From IMG/VR virus record IMGVR_UViG_3300030202_003189, positions 84,739 through 148,738 of that record: DNA of 64,000 nucleotides; one strand, 5' to 3'. The notes beneath the pieces are model-generated. The model was not told the DNA's origin and did not search any database. It saw only the letters and a list, made by a program, of their open reading frames with translations. This DNA is from a virus. The translations under genes were made by a program, and so were the position numbers. Within the stretch, counting starts at the first letter, position 1. Each line of letters begins with the position of its first letter. This document shows, piece by piece, positions 33,916 through 42,679 of the stretch.

Positions 33916-36732
33916 ATGGCAAATCAAGTAGTAGTATCACCAGGAGTATATACATCAGAAAAAGATCTTTCTTTTGTCGCATCCAGTGTAGGGATAACAA
34001 GATTAGGGGTATCAGCAGAGACACTAAAAGGACCGGCTAACCAACCTATTTTCGTACAAGACTATGACACATACCAAACTTATTTTGGTGGACAAGACCC
34101 ATCTGTATGGACAGTAGGGAGTACTTTAATACCTAAGTATGAAGGAACATATATCGCTAGATCTTATCTAAGTGAATCAAATAATCTTTGGATGACAAGA
34201 ACTCTAGGTCTTAGTGGATATGACGCAACCGAGGCTTTAGTTATAAATGTAGGTGAGGGTAATATGGACGCAACTCAAGCGACACAACAAACAAATACTG
34301 CTGGAGGTATCCAATCGGATAAAAGATTTTCAGCTATGACAGCCTGTGTTATTAGAGTAAGAAAAAAACAAGGTGTTACATTTACTCAACCAAATTTTGC
34401 TGTACAAATATTAAGAGTAGGGACAGCACCAGGAATGATAGAGGTTGCGGATGGACAATGGGTACCTAATGGAATTAATGGAGGAAGTTCAGCTACAGGT
34501 ATTGCGAGTACTACTAATATACAACCACCAGCTAACGCACAAAATGCAGTTTGGAGTACAGCTGCGGATGACTTCGTTATACAAACTATGAGGTTAGGTG
34601 GTGTAATAAGAGATACTTATGTTGTTAGTTTCAACCCAAACAGTAATAACTACATAACAAAAGTTCTAGGAACTAATCCATACTATGACTCTACAAATAA
34701 TAGTGAGGCTAGAATATATGTTGAACAATTCTACCCTAAAGCGATACAACAGTTAGGTAAAGAATGGGGTGGTACAGCAGGAAACAGTTATCTTGATGGT
34801 TTACCACACATGACTTGGTATAACGTACCTTCAGGATGGAGTAATTATACTGACACTTGGCAACCAATTGCAACAACAGACGGACCAACTACTCCATGGA
34901 TTTATTCTGAAGTTAGAGGTCTTGACGTAGAAAAATTATTTAGACTTATTTCTATCGGTGATGGTAATGCCGCAAATAAAAACATTAAAACATCTTTCCT
35001 TAATTTAGATATTGATAATAAAACTTTTGATATTGCAATTAGATCATATGACGATACCGACGCTAAACAATCAGTATTAGAGAGTTTCAAGAATTGTAGT
35101 ATGAACCCAGTTAGTCAAAATTATATTGGTAAAAAAATTGGTACATTAAACGGAGAATATGCTTTAAGATCAAGATATGTAATGGTTGAAATTGATGACA
35201 ACGCACCAATAGATGCGTTACCATCAGGATATAAAGGATACCCAACTACAGATGGACCTAATATGAGTGGGGTTACTAATTTCCAAGGGTCTACTTTTAG
35301 TACGTTTGAAGATGCACTTCATTCACGTATCCAACCAGATGTGTATTATAATTTAAGTTATGATACAGTTAATGACAATGTTAGAAAAACTTATCTAGGT
35401 CTTTCTGATAAGATGGGATATGACCAAAACTTATTTAATTACATGGGGTGTGCTACTGTTAGAGGTACTACTTGTGCTACAGCTTGGACAGGACACACAT
35501 ACGGTTTCCACTTAGATACAAGAGTTTCTGGGTCAACTTTCTTAGGTGATACAAATTTATCAGATGGAAAACAATGGTTCTCAGGTTCAGTTGGGACATT
35601 CCCATTTTATGTTAATTCCGTTGACTATGTTAACGATCCATACTATGGACCTGGATCAGAGGCACTAGCGGCTAATTCAAAAAACGCATATTACCAGAAG
35701 AAATATAGAAAATTTACCGTGGCATTTTATGGTGGTTTTGATGGTTGGGATGTGAGTAGAGCTAGTAGAACAAATACAGATAGTTGGAGAGAGAATCAAG
35801 CGGCGGGATATAATTTAGGGTACGGTAGTGGTACTACAGGACCATATCTTGGAGCTTATACTTTTAATAAGAACACTGACTGGTATGCTTATTATAACGC
35901 AATACAAAAGTTTGCTAATCCAGAAGAGGTTGATATAAATCTTTTTGCAACACCTGGTATCGACTACACTAATAATTTAACATTAGTTAATGATACTATT
36001 GAGATGGTTGAAGATGATAGAGCTGATTCACTATATATCCTTACTTCAGAGAATTATAAGGACCAAACAGTGGATAATGCGGTAGACGCTTTAGAAGACT
36101 CAAGTATCTCTAGTAATTATGTTGCGACTTACTGGCCATGGATACAATTTAACGATGTTGAAAACAACGTAAGGATATACATTCCACCAACTAATGAAGT
36201 TTTAAGAAATATGGCGATTACAGATAATGTATCCTTCCCATGGTTCGCAACTGCTGGTTACAATAGAGGAATAATAAAAGCTAATAAGGTAAGAATAAAT
36301 CTAACACAAGATAATAGAGACGACCTATATGAAGCTAGACTAAACCCAATTGCGACATTTACAGCGACTGGACCGGTTATTTGGGGTAATAAAACATTAC
36401 AAACAGCAATGTCGGCACTTGATAGGATTAATGTTAGAAGATTACTTCTTAGAGCTAGAAAATTAGTTTCAGCAGTGGCGGTTAGACTAGTATTTGAACA
36501 AAATGATGAAATAGTAAGACAAGAATTCTTAAGTTTAGTAAATCCAATTCTAGAAGATATTAGAAGAGATAGAGGATTAACAGACTTTAAGGTTGTTCTT
36601 TCTAATGACCCAGAAGAAATTGATCAAAACAAGTTGACAGGTAAGATTTATATTAAACCAACTAGATCTTTAGAGTTTATCGAAATAGAATTTAATATCA
36701 CACCAACAGCAACAAGTTTTGACGATATATAA
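33916..36732 (+). CDS. 18: Tail sheath protein, gp18-like (first copy)
   Basis: A 938-residue sheath subunit, longer than T4 gp18 (659). The N-terminus VSPGVYTSEKDLSFVASSVGITRLGVSAETLKGPANQP is the standard entry of myophage sheaths. The C-terminal part (DRINVRRLLLRARK, LVNPILEDIRRDRGLTDFKVVL, KIYIKPTRSLEFIEIEFNIT) forms the conserved sheath core that binds the tube and neighbouring subunits. The long middle is the variable outer part. Contraction of the sheath drives the tube through the cell wall. A TATTTATT lies about 42 bases before the ATG. A second, related sheath gene follows 21 bases downstream. Confidence 0.93.
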   Translation: MANQVVVSPGVYTSEKDLSFVASSVGITRLGVSAETLKGPANQPIFVQDYDTYQTYFGGQDPSVWTVGSTLIPKYEGTYIARSYLSESNNLWMTRTLGLSGYDATEALVINVGEGNMDATQATQQTNTAGGIQSDKRFSAMTACVIRVRKKQGVTFTQPNFAVQILRVGTAPGMIEVADGQWVPNGINGGSSATGIASTTNIQPPANAQNAVWSTAADDFVIQTMRLGGVIRDTYVVSFNPNSNNYITKVLGTNPYYDSTNNSEARIYVEQFYPKAIQQLGKEWGGTAGNSYLDGLPHMTWYNVPSGWSNYTDTWQPIATTDGPTTPWIYSEVRGLDVEKLFRLISIGDGNAANKNIKTSFLNLDIDNKTFDIAIRSYDDTDAKQSVLESFKNCSMNPVSQNYIGKKIGTLNGEYALRSRYVMVEIDDNAPIDALPSGYKGYPTTDGPNMSGVTNFQGSTFSTFEDALHSRIQPDVYYNLSYDTVNDNVRKTYLGLSDKMGYDQNLFNYMGCATVRGTTCATAWTGHTYGFHLDTRVSGSTFLGDTNLSDGKQWFSGSVGTFPFYVNSVDYVNDPYYGPGSEALAANSKNAYYQKKYRKFTVAFYGGFDGWDVSRASRTNTDSWRENQAAGYNLGYGSGTTGPYLGAYTFNKNTDWYAYYNAIQKFANPEEVDINLFATPGIDYTNNLTLVNDTIEMVEDDRADSLYILTSENYKDQTVDNAVDALEDSSISSNYVATYWPWIQFNDVENNVRIYIPPTNEVLRNMAITDNVSFPWFATAGYNRGIIKANKVRINLTQDNRDDLYEARLNPIATFTATGPVIWGNKTLQTAMSALDRINVRRLLLRARKLVSAVAVRLVFEQNDEIVRQEFLSLVNPILEDIRRDRGLTDFKVVLSNDPEEIDQNKLTGKIYIKPTRSLEFIEIEFNITPTATSFDDI

Positions 36733-36753
36733 CATAAATTAAAACTTTTATAG

Positions 36754-39700
36754 ATGGCAGATCAGTCACCATTATCACCAGGAGTTTATGTATCAGAAAG
36801 AGAACTAAGCTTTAACGCACCAAGTATTGGTGCAACAACGTTGGCCACAGTTGGAGAAACCCTTAAGGGTCCAGCGCAACAACCAATATTCATTGAAGAT
36901 TATAACGAATATAAAACATATTTTGGTGGGTTAGATACTACGGTTTTTTCTGGTAGTACTAGATTAAAATACGGACAACAATATATTGCTAAGAATTGGT
37001 TGGCGGAATCAAACTCTATGTGGGCCGTACGTTCATTAGGATACTCTGGATATGATGCGGGAACCGCTTGGAATATTTCATTAAACTACGTACCAACCAC
37101 AAATAATGTGTTTAGATCATTTGGTGGGGGTGGTACTGACGGACACTATAACGGACTAACCCAAAGAGAATTAGGAGGAACAGGTATACCATATATGGCA
37201 CCAGACGGTACAATAAGTGCAATGACACTATATAAACCAACTCAATACTCTTTCCCAAACAATGCGGGAGCCACATCAGTACAGCCAGGTATGTATAGTG
37301 GAGGTACATGGGGATATAACGCAGATGCTGACGGAGGTTCGGCTATAAATGGTACACAATATACTAATGCAGGTGGAGGGGCCAACTTTGGTGCAAACTA
37401 CCAATCAGCAATAGAGTTAGCTGTAATATTTTCTGCTACTACATATGGAGGGGCTGGTAAATTAGTCGTAACAGGTAGTACAGGTGGGAATTCTTTTGCG
37501 GGACCATCATCAGAGGCAGCAGGACTTCCTTGGGTTTCAGAATTAACAACAACATCTTATCCTCTTTGTTTATTAAGTGCAACAACACTAGTAATAACTA
37601 CGAACTCTTCAGTAGGGGGTGCTGATCCAACAGCATTTACCGCAGGAGGTTCTGAAGGATTTGAGAGTCCTAGAATAACAACAGGAAGTAACGCAACTAC
37701 TTTCCCAACTATTCAGTGGAAACCAGCAATTTCAGTACATGATAATGGAGTTAACGCGTCTAATGTATCACCAGCAAATATAATACACGCTGGAATGGGG
37801 TCAAGAGATGTCAATCCATTAGGTTATCCTGTAACAGGACACACTTTCCAACTAAATTGGAGGTACGGTAATTATATAGGTGCACATAGTGGAGGGACAA
37901 CTGGATGGACAGCACAAACAACAGGGACCGTGTATACATGGTCGGCGGCAACTCAAGAAATGGTGGTCGGAACTCTAAGAAGTAGAGCAAAATATGCGGG
38001 TAATACTTATAGTACAAACACTGCGTATAATGGAGGTGCTTGGGGAGTCACAGACTACCAATCTCCATCTTTTGGTAATAAGAGTGAATGTGATGGAACA
38101 GTTACTACGTGTCCTGAAAAACCATTTAGGACCATCAATACAACAAACTATAAAGAAGATTTTTATATATCTGGGTATACTAATGGTGCTTCTGTAAATT
38201 CACAATTCCTTTATAAGGTAAGTTTAGACCCTAACTCTCAGTGTTATATCACAAAAGTATTGGGTACAAAAAAACATAATAATTCTCGTCATTTATGGGT
38301 TGAAGACATTTATCCTAACACATTACTTAATTTAGCTTCTTCTGCTGTAACATTCTCAAACATTAATCTAAATAAGGCAGACACATATAGAAATTATACA
38401 GAAACATGGCAACCATTAGGCGCTTTAGAAGGGCCAACAACTCCGTGGATTGTGTCTGAACTAATGGGTAGTACTCTACATAAGTTATTTAGAGTTATTT
38501 TAATACCAGATGGTAACGATGCAAATGAGTTGGTTAAAATATCTATACAAGATGTCGATGTCTTTACTAAAACTTTTACTCTTACTGTTAGAGAATTTAA
38601 CGATAGCGATGCGTCCCAAAGAATATTAGAAGGATATACTAACTGTAGTATGAACCCAACAAGTCAAAACTACATTGGGAAGAAAATAGGAACGGAGAAT
38701 GGGGAATACCCTGTTAGGTCACGATATATTATGTTGGAAATTGATGAAAACGCACCCATAAACGCTCTTCCAAGCGGATTCCAAGGAATCGTCGTTAGAA
38801 GCTATAGTGGGTCAACTCATAGTAATGAAGTTTATCAAGACCCACCTGCACAAACAGAAATTGCAAATGATAGTGGATGGTATGGTAATGAATCACCAAA
38901 ACCATTTTATAATTTAACTTATAATACAACATCTGACGATATTAAGAAAACTTACTTAGGGTGGTCCACTAAAAAAGGTATTGACCAAAATTATTTTAAC
39001 TATAGAGGTCTTGAAACTCTAACAACTACGGCACCATATAAATGTGGTGCTAATGGAACATTATGGACTGGAAGAACTAAAGGATTCCACTTTGATAAAA
39101 GAGTATCCGGATTAACAACAAGTGACGTACTTCAGTATGAGGTAGGGGCTTATAGTTTTTACACTAGTGGTAGTACAGGAACATTAGTAGGTGATAGTGG
39201 AAATTATTATCAAAATAAAGATTATTTGAAATTTACAGTTATTCCTTATGGTGGTTTTGATGGTTGGGATGAATATAGGATAACAAGAACAAATGCTGAC
39301 ACATATATAATAGGAGGGACAGACTACGGCACATTCTGGTATAATCAGAGTTTTACAACATCCACTTGTCAAGTAACTGATTATTATGCTTACTATGATG
39401 CCATGAGGAAACTAGCCAATCCAGAGGCGACACCAAGTAGCGTATTTACAACACCAGGTATAGATTATACAAATAATTTAACATTGGTTAATCGAGCAAA
39501 AGAAATGATAGAAAATGATAAAGGAGACTCGATTTATATTGTAACTTCAGATAACCCAAGAAATCAAACAGTAGATGAAGCTGTAGATAATTTAGAAAAC
39601 GCAGCATTAAATAGTAGTTATATGGCTACGTATTGGCCTTGGGTAAGGTATAACGATACTGAAAATAACGTAAGAATATATATTCCACCTACAGCTAATG

Positions 39701-40236
39701 TTGTTAGAAATTTAGCATTAACTGATAATGTATCATTCCCGTGGTTCGCAACAGCTGGTTATAATAGAGGTAAACTGGATGTTGATAGGGCACAAACAAA
39801 ACTAACTCAGATTAACAGAGACGACCTTTATGAGGCAAGAATAAACCCAATAGCCACATTTAATGGTGCGGGGGTTATTATATGGGGAAATAAAACTTTA
39901 CAAACAACACAATCAGCTTTAGATAGAATTAATGTAAGACGACTTATGTTAGACCTTAAAACTAAAGTTAAAGATATAGGGTTACAATTATTATTTGAAC
40001 AGAACGACGCTATTGTAAGACAACAATTCTTATCTTTAATTAATCCAGTTCTAGAAGAAGTAAGGGCAAATAGAGGATTAACAGATTTCAGGGTAGAACT
40101 AAATTCAGATGTTAACGAACTAGACACCAACTCTATGACAGGTAAAATATTTGTTAAACCAACTAGAACACTTGAATTTATAGAAGTTGAGTTTAACATA
40201 ACACCATCGAGTACATCATTCACTGACTTAACATAA
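36754..40236 (+). CDS. Second tail sheath protein, gp18-like paralog with enlarged middle
   Basis: A 1160-residue paralog of the preceding gene. The two share VYVSERELSF, ETLKGPAQQPIFIEDY, YIGKKIG, DENAPINALPSG, the FTTPGIDYTNNLTLVN stretch, NNVRIYIPP, TDNVSFPWFATAGYNRG and the closing VKPTRTLEFIEVEFNIT. The N- and C-terminal core regions are very similar. The middle (about residues 110-480) contains an extra glycine- and threonine-rich part not found in copy one, probably an additional surface domain. Both could be in one mixed sheath, or one could be a ring at the tail end. The second copy is the longest of the pair. Confidence 0.9.
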   Translation: MADQSPLSPGVYVSERELSFNAPSIGATTLATVGETLKGPAQQPIFIEDYNEYKTYFGGLDTTVFSGSTRLKYGQQYIAKNWLAESNSMWAVRSLGYSGYDAGTAWNISLNYVPTTNNVFRSFGGGGTDGHYNGLTQRELGGTGIPYMAPDGTISAMTLYKPTQYSFPNNAGATSVQPGMYSGGTWGYNADADGGSAINGTQYTNAGGGANFGANYQSAIELAVIFSATTYGGAGKLVVTGSTGGNSFAGPSSEAAGLPWVSELTTTSYPLCLLSATTLVITTNSSVGGADPTAFTAGGSEGFESPRITTGSNATTFPTIQWKPAISVHDNGVNASNVSPANIIHAGMGSRDVNPLGYPVTGHTFQLNWRYGNYIGAHSGGTTGWTAQTTGTVYTWSAATQEMVVGTLRSRAKYAGNTYSTNTAYNGGAWGVTDYQSPSFGNKSECDGTVTTCPEKPFRTINTTNYKEDFYISGYTNGASVNSQFLYKVSLDPNSQCYITKVLGTKKHNNSRHLWVEDIYPNTLLNLASSAVTFSNINLNKADTYRNYTETWQPLGALEGPTTPWIVSELMGSTLHKLFRVILIPDGNDANELVKISIQDVDVFTKTFTLTVREFNDSDASQRILEGYTNCSMNPTSQNYIGKKIGTENGEYPVRSRYIMLEIDENAPINALPSGFQGIVVRSYSGSTHSNEVYQDPPAQTEIANDSGWYGNESPKPFYNLTYNTTSDDIKKTYLGWSTKKGIDQNYFNYRGLETLTTTAPYKCGANGTLWTGRTKGFHFDKRVSGLTTSDVLQYEVGAYSFYTSGSTGTLVGDSGNYYQNKDYLKFTVIPYGGFDGWDEYRITRTNADTYIIGGTDYGTFWYNQSFTTSTCQVTDYYAYYDAMRKLANPEATPSSVFTTPGIDYTNNLTLVNRAKEMIENDKGDSIYIVTSDNPRNQTVDEAVDNLENAALNSSYMATYWPWVRYNDTENNVRIYIPPTANVVRNLALTDNVSFPWFATAGYNRGKLDVDRAQTKLTQINRDDLYEARINPIATFNGAGVIIWGNKTLQTTQSALDRINVRRLMLDLKTKVKDIGLQLLFEQNDAIVRQQFLSLINPVLEEVRANRGLTDFRVELNSDVNELDTNSMTGKIFVKPTRTLEFIEVEFNITPSSTSFTDLT

Positions 40237-40241
40237 TCACT

Positions 40242-41024
40242 ATGAGTAGAAAGTTATTATATGAAATAACAATGAGAGCTTATAGTTTTGACTGGGATGA
40301 TAATATTCTGCACATGCCAACCATGATTAACATGGAAAAAAGAATGGGTAATGGTTGGGAATTGGTTAAATTAACAACTGGAGAATACGCGGAATTAAAA
40401 GATAATGAAGATTATAGATACCCAGAAGGGGACATTAGGAAAGCTTTTAGTGAGTTTGATGACGACGAAGGATTTCTTAAGAATGTAGAAGACAGTCTAA
40501 GAAAAAAAGATTTTGCTCCAAGTTTTAACGACTTCAAAGAAGCAGTAATAAAGGCAAAACCAATATCAATTATTACAGCGAGACCACAATCCCCAACAAC
40601 TCTAAAGAAAGGAGTTTCAATGATAATTAATACTGATTTTAGTGATGAAGAAATCGATGAAATGGTTAGAAATGTAGAAGAAAACTATGGATTTACTGGT
40701 GATTCAGATGAAATTATTGATAAATATATTGAATCAAACTACTATTACCCAGTTTCATTTAGGGATAGAAACGCCGATATTAAAAAAGGAAAGGGAGACG
40801 CTTTAGATAATTTTGTTGAAAATATTGTTAAATCTTTTGAAAAAATGGATAAAAAACTATATAATAAAATGAGTGTTGGGTTTAGTGATGATGATGTAGA
40901 CAACGTAGAAGAAATGATAAAAAAAGTAGAAAATGAAATGGCGGAAAAATATCCCGGAGTTAAATTTTTTATATATGATACCTCTGAAAGGGGTAAAAAC
41001 AAATTAATAGTACATACAACTTAG
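40242..41024 (+). CDS. HAD-superfamily phosphatase-like protein
   Basis: A 260-residue protein. Motif I is YSFDWDDNIL, with the nucleophile in DWDD; motif II is ISIITARPQS. Polar loops (GKGDALDNF, GFSDDDVDNVEEM) could serve as motifs III and IV. HAD enzymes remove phosphate from small molecules, nucleotides or proteins. T4-like phages carry several, including polynucleotide kinase 3'-phosphatase, but there is no kinase part here. A second start, ATG at 40272 (MRAYSFDWDD), would be closer to the family's usual beginning. Its position between sheath and tube genes is unusual for an enzyme. Confidence 0.72.
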   Translation: MSRKLLYEITMRAYSFDWDDNILHMPTMINMEKRMGNGWELVKLTTGEYAELKDNEDYRYPEGDIRKAFSEFDDDEGFLKNVEDSLRKKDFAPSFNDFKEAVIKAKPISIITARPQSPTTLKKGVSMIINTDFSDEEIDEMVRNVEENYGFTGDSDEIIDKYIESNYYYPVSFRDRNADIKKGKGDALDNFVENIVKSFEKMDKKLYNKMSVGFSDDDVDNVEEMIKKVENEMAEKYPGVKFFIYDTSERGKNKLIVHTT

Positions 41025-41043
41025 ATAATTTTATATTTAGTTA

Positions 41044-41051
41044 TATTTATA
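41044..41051 (+). promoter_or_regulatory. TATTTATA element before the tail tube gene
   Basis: Exact octamer in the 68-base gap before the tube gene, 41 bases before the ATG. It would give a longer leader than at the other sites. The tube gene is expected to be strongly expressed. Confidence 0.38.
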
Positions 41052-41092
41052 GTTGTATTCAATATAATAATACAAATAAAAAAAAATAGAAA

Positions 41093-41581
41093 ATGGCAGA
41101 CTTACTAATGAAAATGCCGGTTCCTTACGAACCAAAAAGAAAGAATCGGTTTATAATGAAATTTCCTTCTGACTTAGGAATAGCAGAATGGATAGTATCT
41201 AGTGCGGCTAGACCATCAATAACAATTAACGAAGTTGAGATTCCATTTCTTAACACTAAAACTTTCGTAGCTGGACAATTCCAATGGGAAACAATTGATG
41301 TTACCTTTAGAGATCCTATCGCACCTTCTTCATCACAAGCGTTGATGGAATGGGTTAGATTACACGCAGAATCAGTAACAGGTAGAATGGGATATGCGGC
41401 AGGATACAAAAAGAAAGTAGATTTATTCATGTTAGACCCAACAGGTGCTATCGTGGAAAATTGGGAATTAAGAGGAACTTTCTTAACTAATGTTAATTTT
41501 GGTGATTTAGATTATAGTGGTGATGATTTGGCAGATGTTTCTGCAACACTACGTTTTGATAGAGCAATCTTAAAGTACTAA
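41093..41581 (+). CDS. 19: Tail tube protein, gp19-like
   Basis: A 162-residue protein, nearly the same length as T4 gp19 (163). It shows the tube-fold sequence pattern: RKNRFIMKFP, SSAARPSITINEVEIPFLN, FQWETIDVTFRDPIAPSSSQALMEWVRLHAE, KKVDLFMLDPTGAIVENWELRGTF and the ending ADVSATLRFDRAIL. These form the inner barrel of hexameric rings around the DNA channel. It follows the two sheath genes and the HAD gene, and is flanked by short intergenic regions, with a promoter candidate before and a hairpin after. Very likely one of the most abundant tail proteins. Confidence 0.93.
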   Translation: MADLLMKMPVPYEPKRKNRFIMKFPSDLGIAEWIVSSAARPSITINEVEIPFLNTKTFVAGQFQWETIDVTFRDPIAPSSSQALMEWVRLHAESVTGRMGYAAGYKKKVDLFMLDPTGAIVENWELRGTFLTNVNFGDLDYSGDDLADVSATLRFDRAILKY

Positions 41582-41608
41582 ACATTATAACAAAAATATA
41601 TTTCAATA

Positions 41609-41630
41609 TAAGGGCCTATTTAGGTCCTTA
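41609..41630 (+). terminator. Hairpin after the tube gene
   Basis: The arms around AAGGGCCTA (41610-41618) and TAGGTCCTT (41621-41629) can pair over 8-9 bases with one G-T pair. Only AATTG follows and there is no T run, so it is either a weak terminator or an mRNA-stabilising hairpin behind a highly expressed gene. Confidence 0.4.
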
Positions 41631-41693
41631 ATTGTTTACAAAGTGTTACACTTTACTATTCTTAGTAAATAAACTGTATTAAAAAAAAAAGTT

Positions 41694-42452
41694 ATGTCAG
41701 AAAACAAAAATGAATTTGTCGTACCATTCGACGTTATTGAACTTCCTTCAAAAGGGTTATTATACCAAAATTGTGGTGGGTCAATAAAAATCGAGTATAT
41801 GACTGCTGAGGATGAAAACATTCTAACCTCACCCAACCTAGTACAATCAGGCAAGGTTCTTGATGTATTAATGGAACGTAAAATCAAAGAAGAAGGACTC
41901 AACGCTAAAGACCTTTTACTTGGTGATAGAAACGCAATTATGGTGTTTTTAAGGTCCACTGCTTATGGTGAGATGTATCCAGTTAAATTAACCGACCCTT
42001 CAACAGGAGAAGAATTTGAAACTGAAATCGATCTATCCAAATTAGAAGTAAAACAAATTGGTGCGTCTCCTGATGAAAACGGACTATTCTCCTTCGACTT
42101 ACCAAAAACTAAAAAGACGATAAAATTTAGATTACTAACTGCACGAGATGAAGAAGACTTGGTTAAATCAGAAGAGAAAAGAAAGAAATTACTACAGAAT
42201 AAAGTCTCACAACTCCTAACATCAAGATTAGCCCTACAAATTATGGACGTAGACGGCAATAAGGACAAAAGTTATATACAACAATTTGTTCAGTATTTAC
42301 CAGCATTCGATTCTTTAGAATTAAGAAAATATATGGAAGAAATCGAGCCGGGTATAGATCTGAGGGCAGACGTGGAGTCTCCTTCAGGTGCCAGCTTTCG
42401 CGCTCTCGTTCCAATTACAGTCAGATTTTTTTGGCCTAACATCGAGTTATAA
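41694..42452 (+). CDS. 26: Baseplate/tail assembly chaperone-like protein, gp26-like
   Basis: A 252-residue protein of the T4 base plate family (gp26 group). Features are FDVIELPSKGLLYQ, the characteristic start with a PSKGxxY motif, IEYMTAEDENILTSP, LDVLMERKIKEE and LLTARDEEDLVKSEE. It lies between the tube and the tape measure, the place where tail assembly chaperones of other phages stand. The frame ends in VRFFWPNIEL. The run TTTTTTT at 42426-42432 near its 3' end could let a part of the ribosomes move into the overlapping frame at 42388-42633. The ATG has an A-rich leader. Confidence 0.8.
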   Translation: MSENKNEFVVPFDVIELPSKGLLYQNCGGSIKIEYMTAEDENILTSPNLVQSGKVLDVLMERKIKEEGLNAKDLLLGDRNAIMVFLRSTAYGEMYPVKLTDPSTGEEFETEIDLSKLEVKQIGASPDENGLFSFDLPKTKKTIKFRLLTARDEEDLVKSEEKRKKLLQNKVSQLLTSRLALQIMDVDGNKDKSYIQQFVQYLPAFDSLELRKYMEEIEPGIDLRADVESPSGASFRALVPITVRFFWPNIEL

Positions 42453-42633
42453 ACCGGAGTTATTTAAGGAGATATATATCTTAGTTCATCATTGTGGATT
42501 TTCACGAGCAGATATAATGAAGATGCCAATATATGAAAGAAGGGTTTATCTGGGTGAATTAACCAAGGAATTGGAAGAAAAACAGAAACAACAAAAAGCC
42601 GCTGAACGAAAGGCAAAATCAAAGAGGGGATAG
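42388..42633 (+). CDS. Overlapping small frame, probable frameshift extension of the gp26-like protein
   Basis: An 81-residue frame in the +1 register relative to the gp26-like gene, overlapping it by 65 bases. Its first 15 residues after the ATG lie over the conserved gp26 coding frame and look meaningless. The part after 42433 (LTSSYKPELFKEIYILVHHCGFSRADIMKMPIYERRVYLGEL, in two or three pieces) looks like a real helical protein, ending in a lysine-rich coil. Either it is made from an internal ATG at 42388, or it is joined to the gp26-like protein by a +1 or -2 slip on the T run. T4 gp51-type proteins downstream of gp26 are a possible counterpart. Confidence 0.6.
   Translation: MPAFALSFQLQSDFFGLTSSYKPELFKEIYILVHHCGFSRADIMKMPIYERRVYLGELTKELEEKQKQQKAAERKAKSKRG
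42426..42432 (+). other. Candidate slippery site (seven T)
   Basis: Seven T bases read as TTT TTT TGG in the gp26-like frame. A +1 or a -2 shift would both lead to GGC at 42433 in the downstream frame. The gp26-like stop follows at 42450-42452. Confidence 0.5.
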
Positions 42634-42647
42634 TCCCTCTTTTTTTT
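42623..42647 (+). terminator. Rho-independent terminator
   Basis: AGAGGG (42623-42628) pairs with CCCTCT (42635-42640) around a six-base loop and is followed by seven T. It overlaps the end of the small frame's coding region. It would close the unit of tube and chaperone genes. Confidence 0.75.
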
Positions 42648-42679
42648 ATATTAGATATTTATTGTTAAACACATACCTT

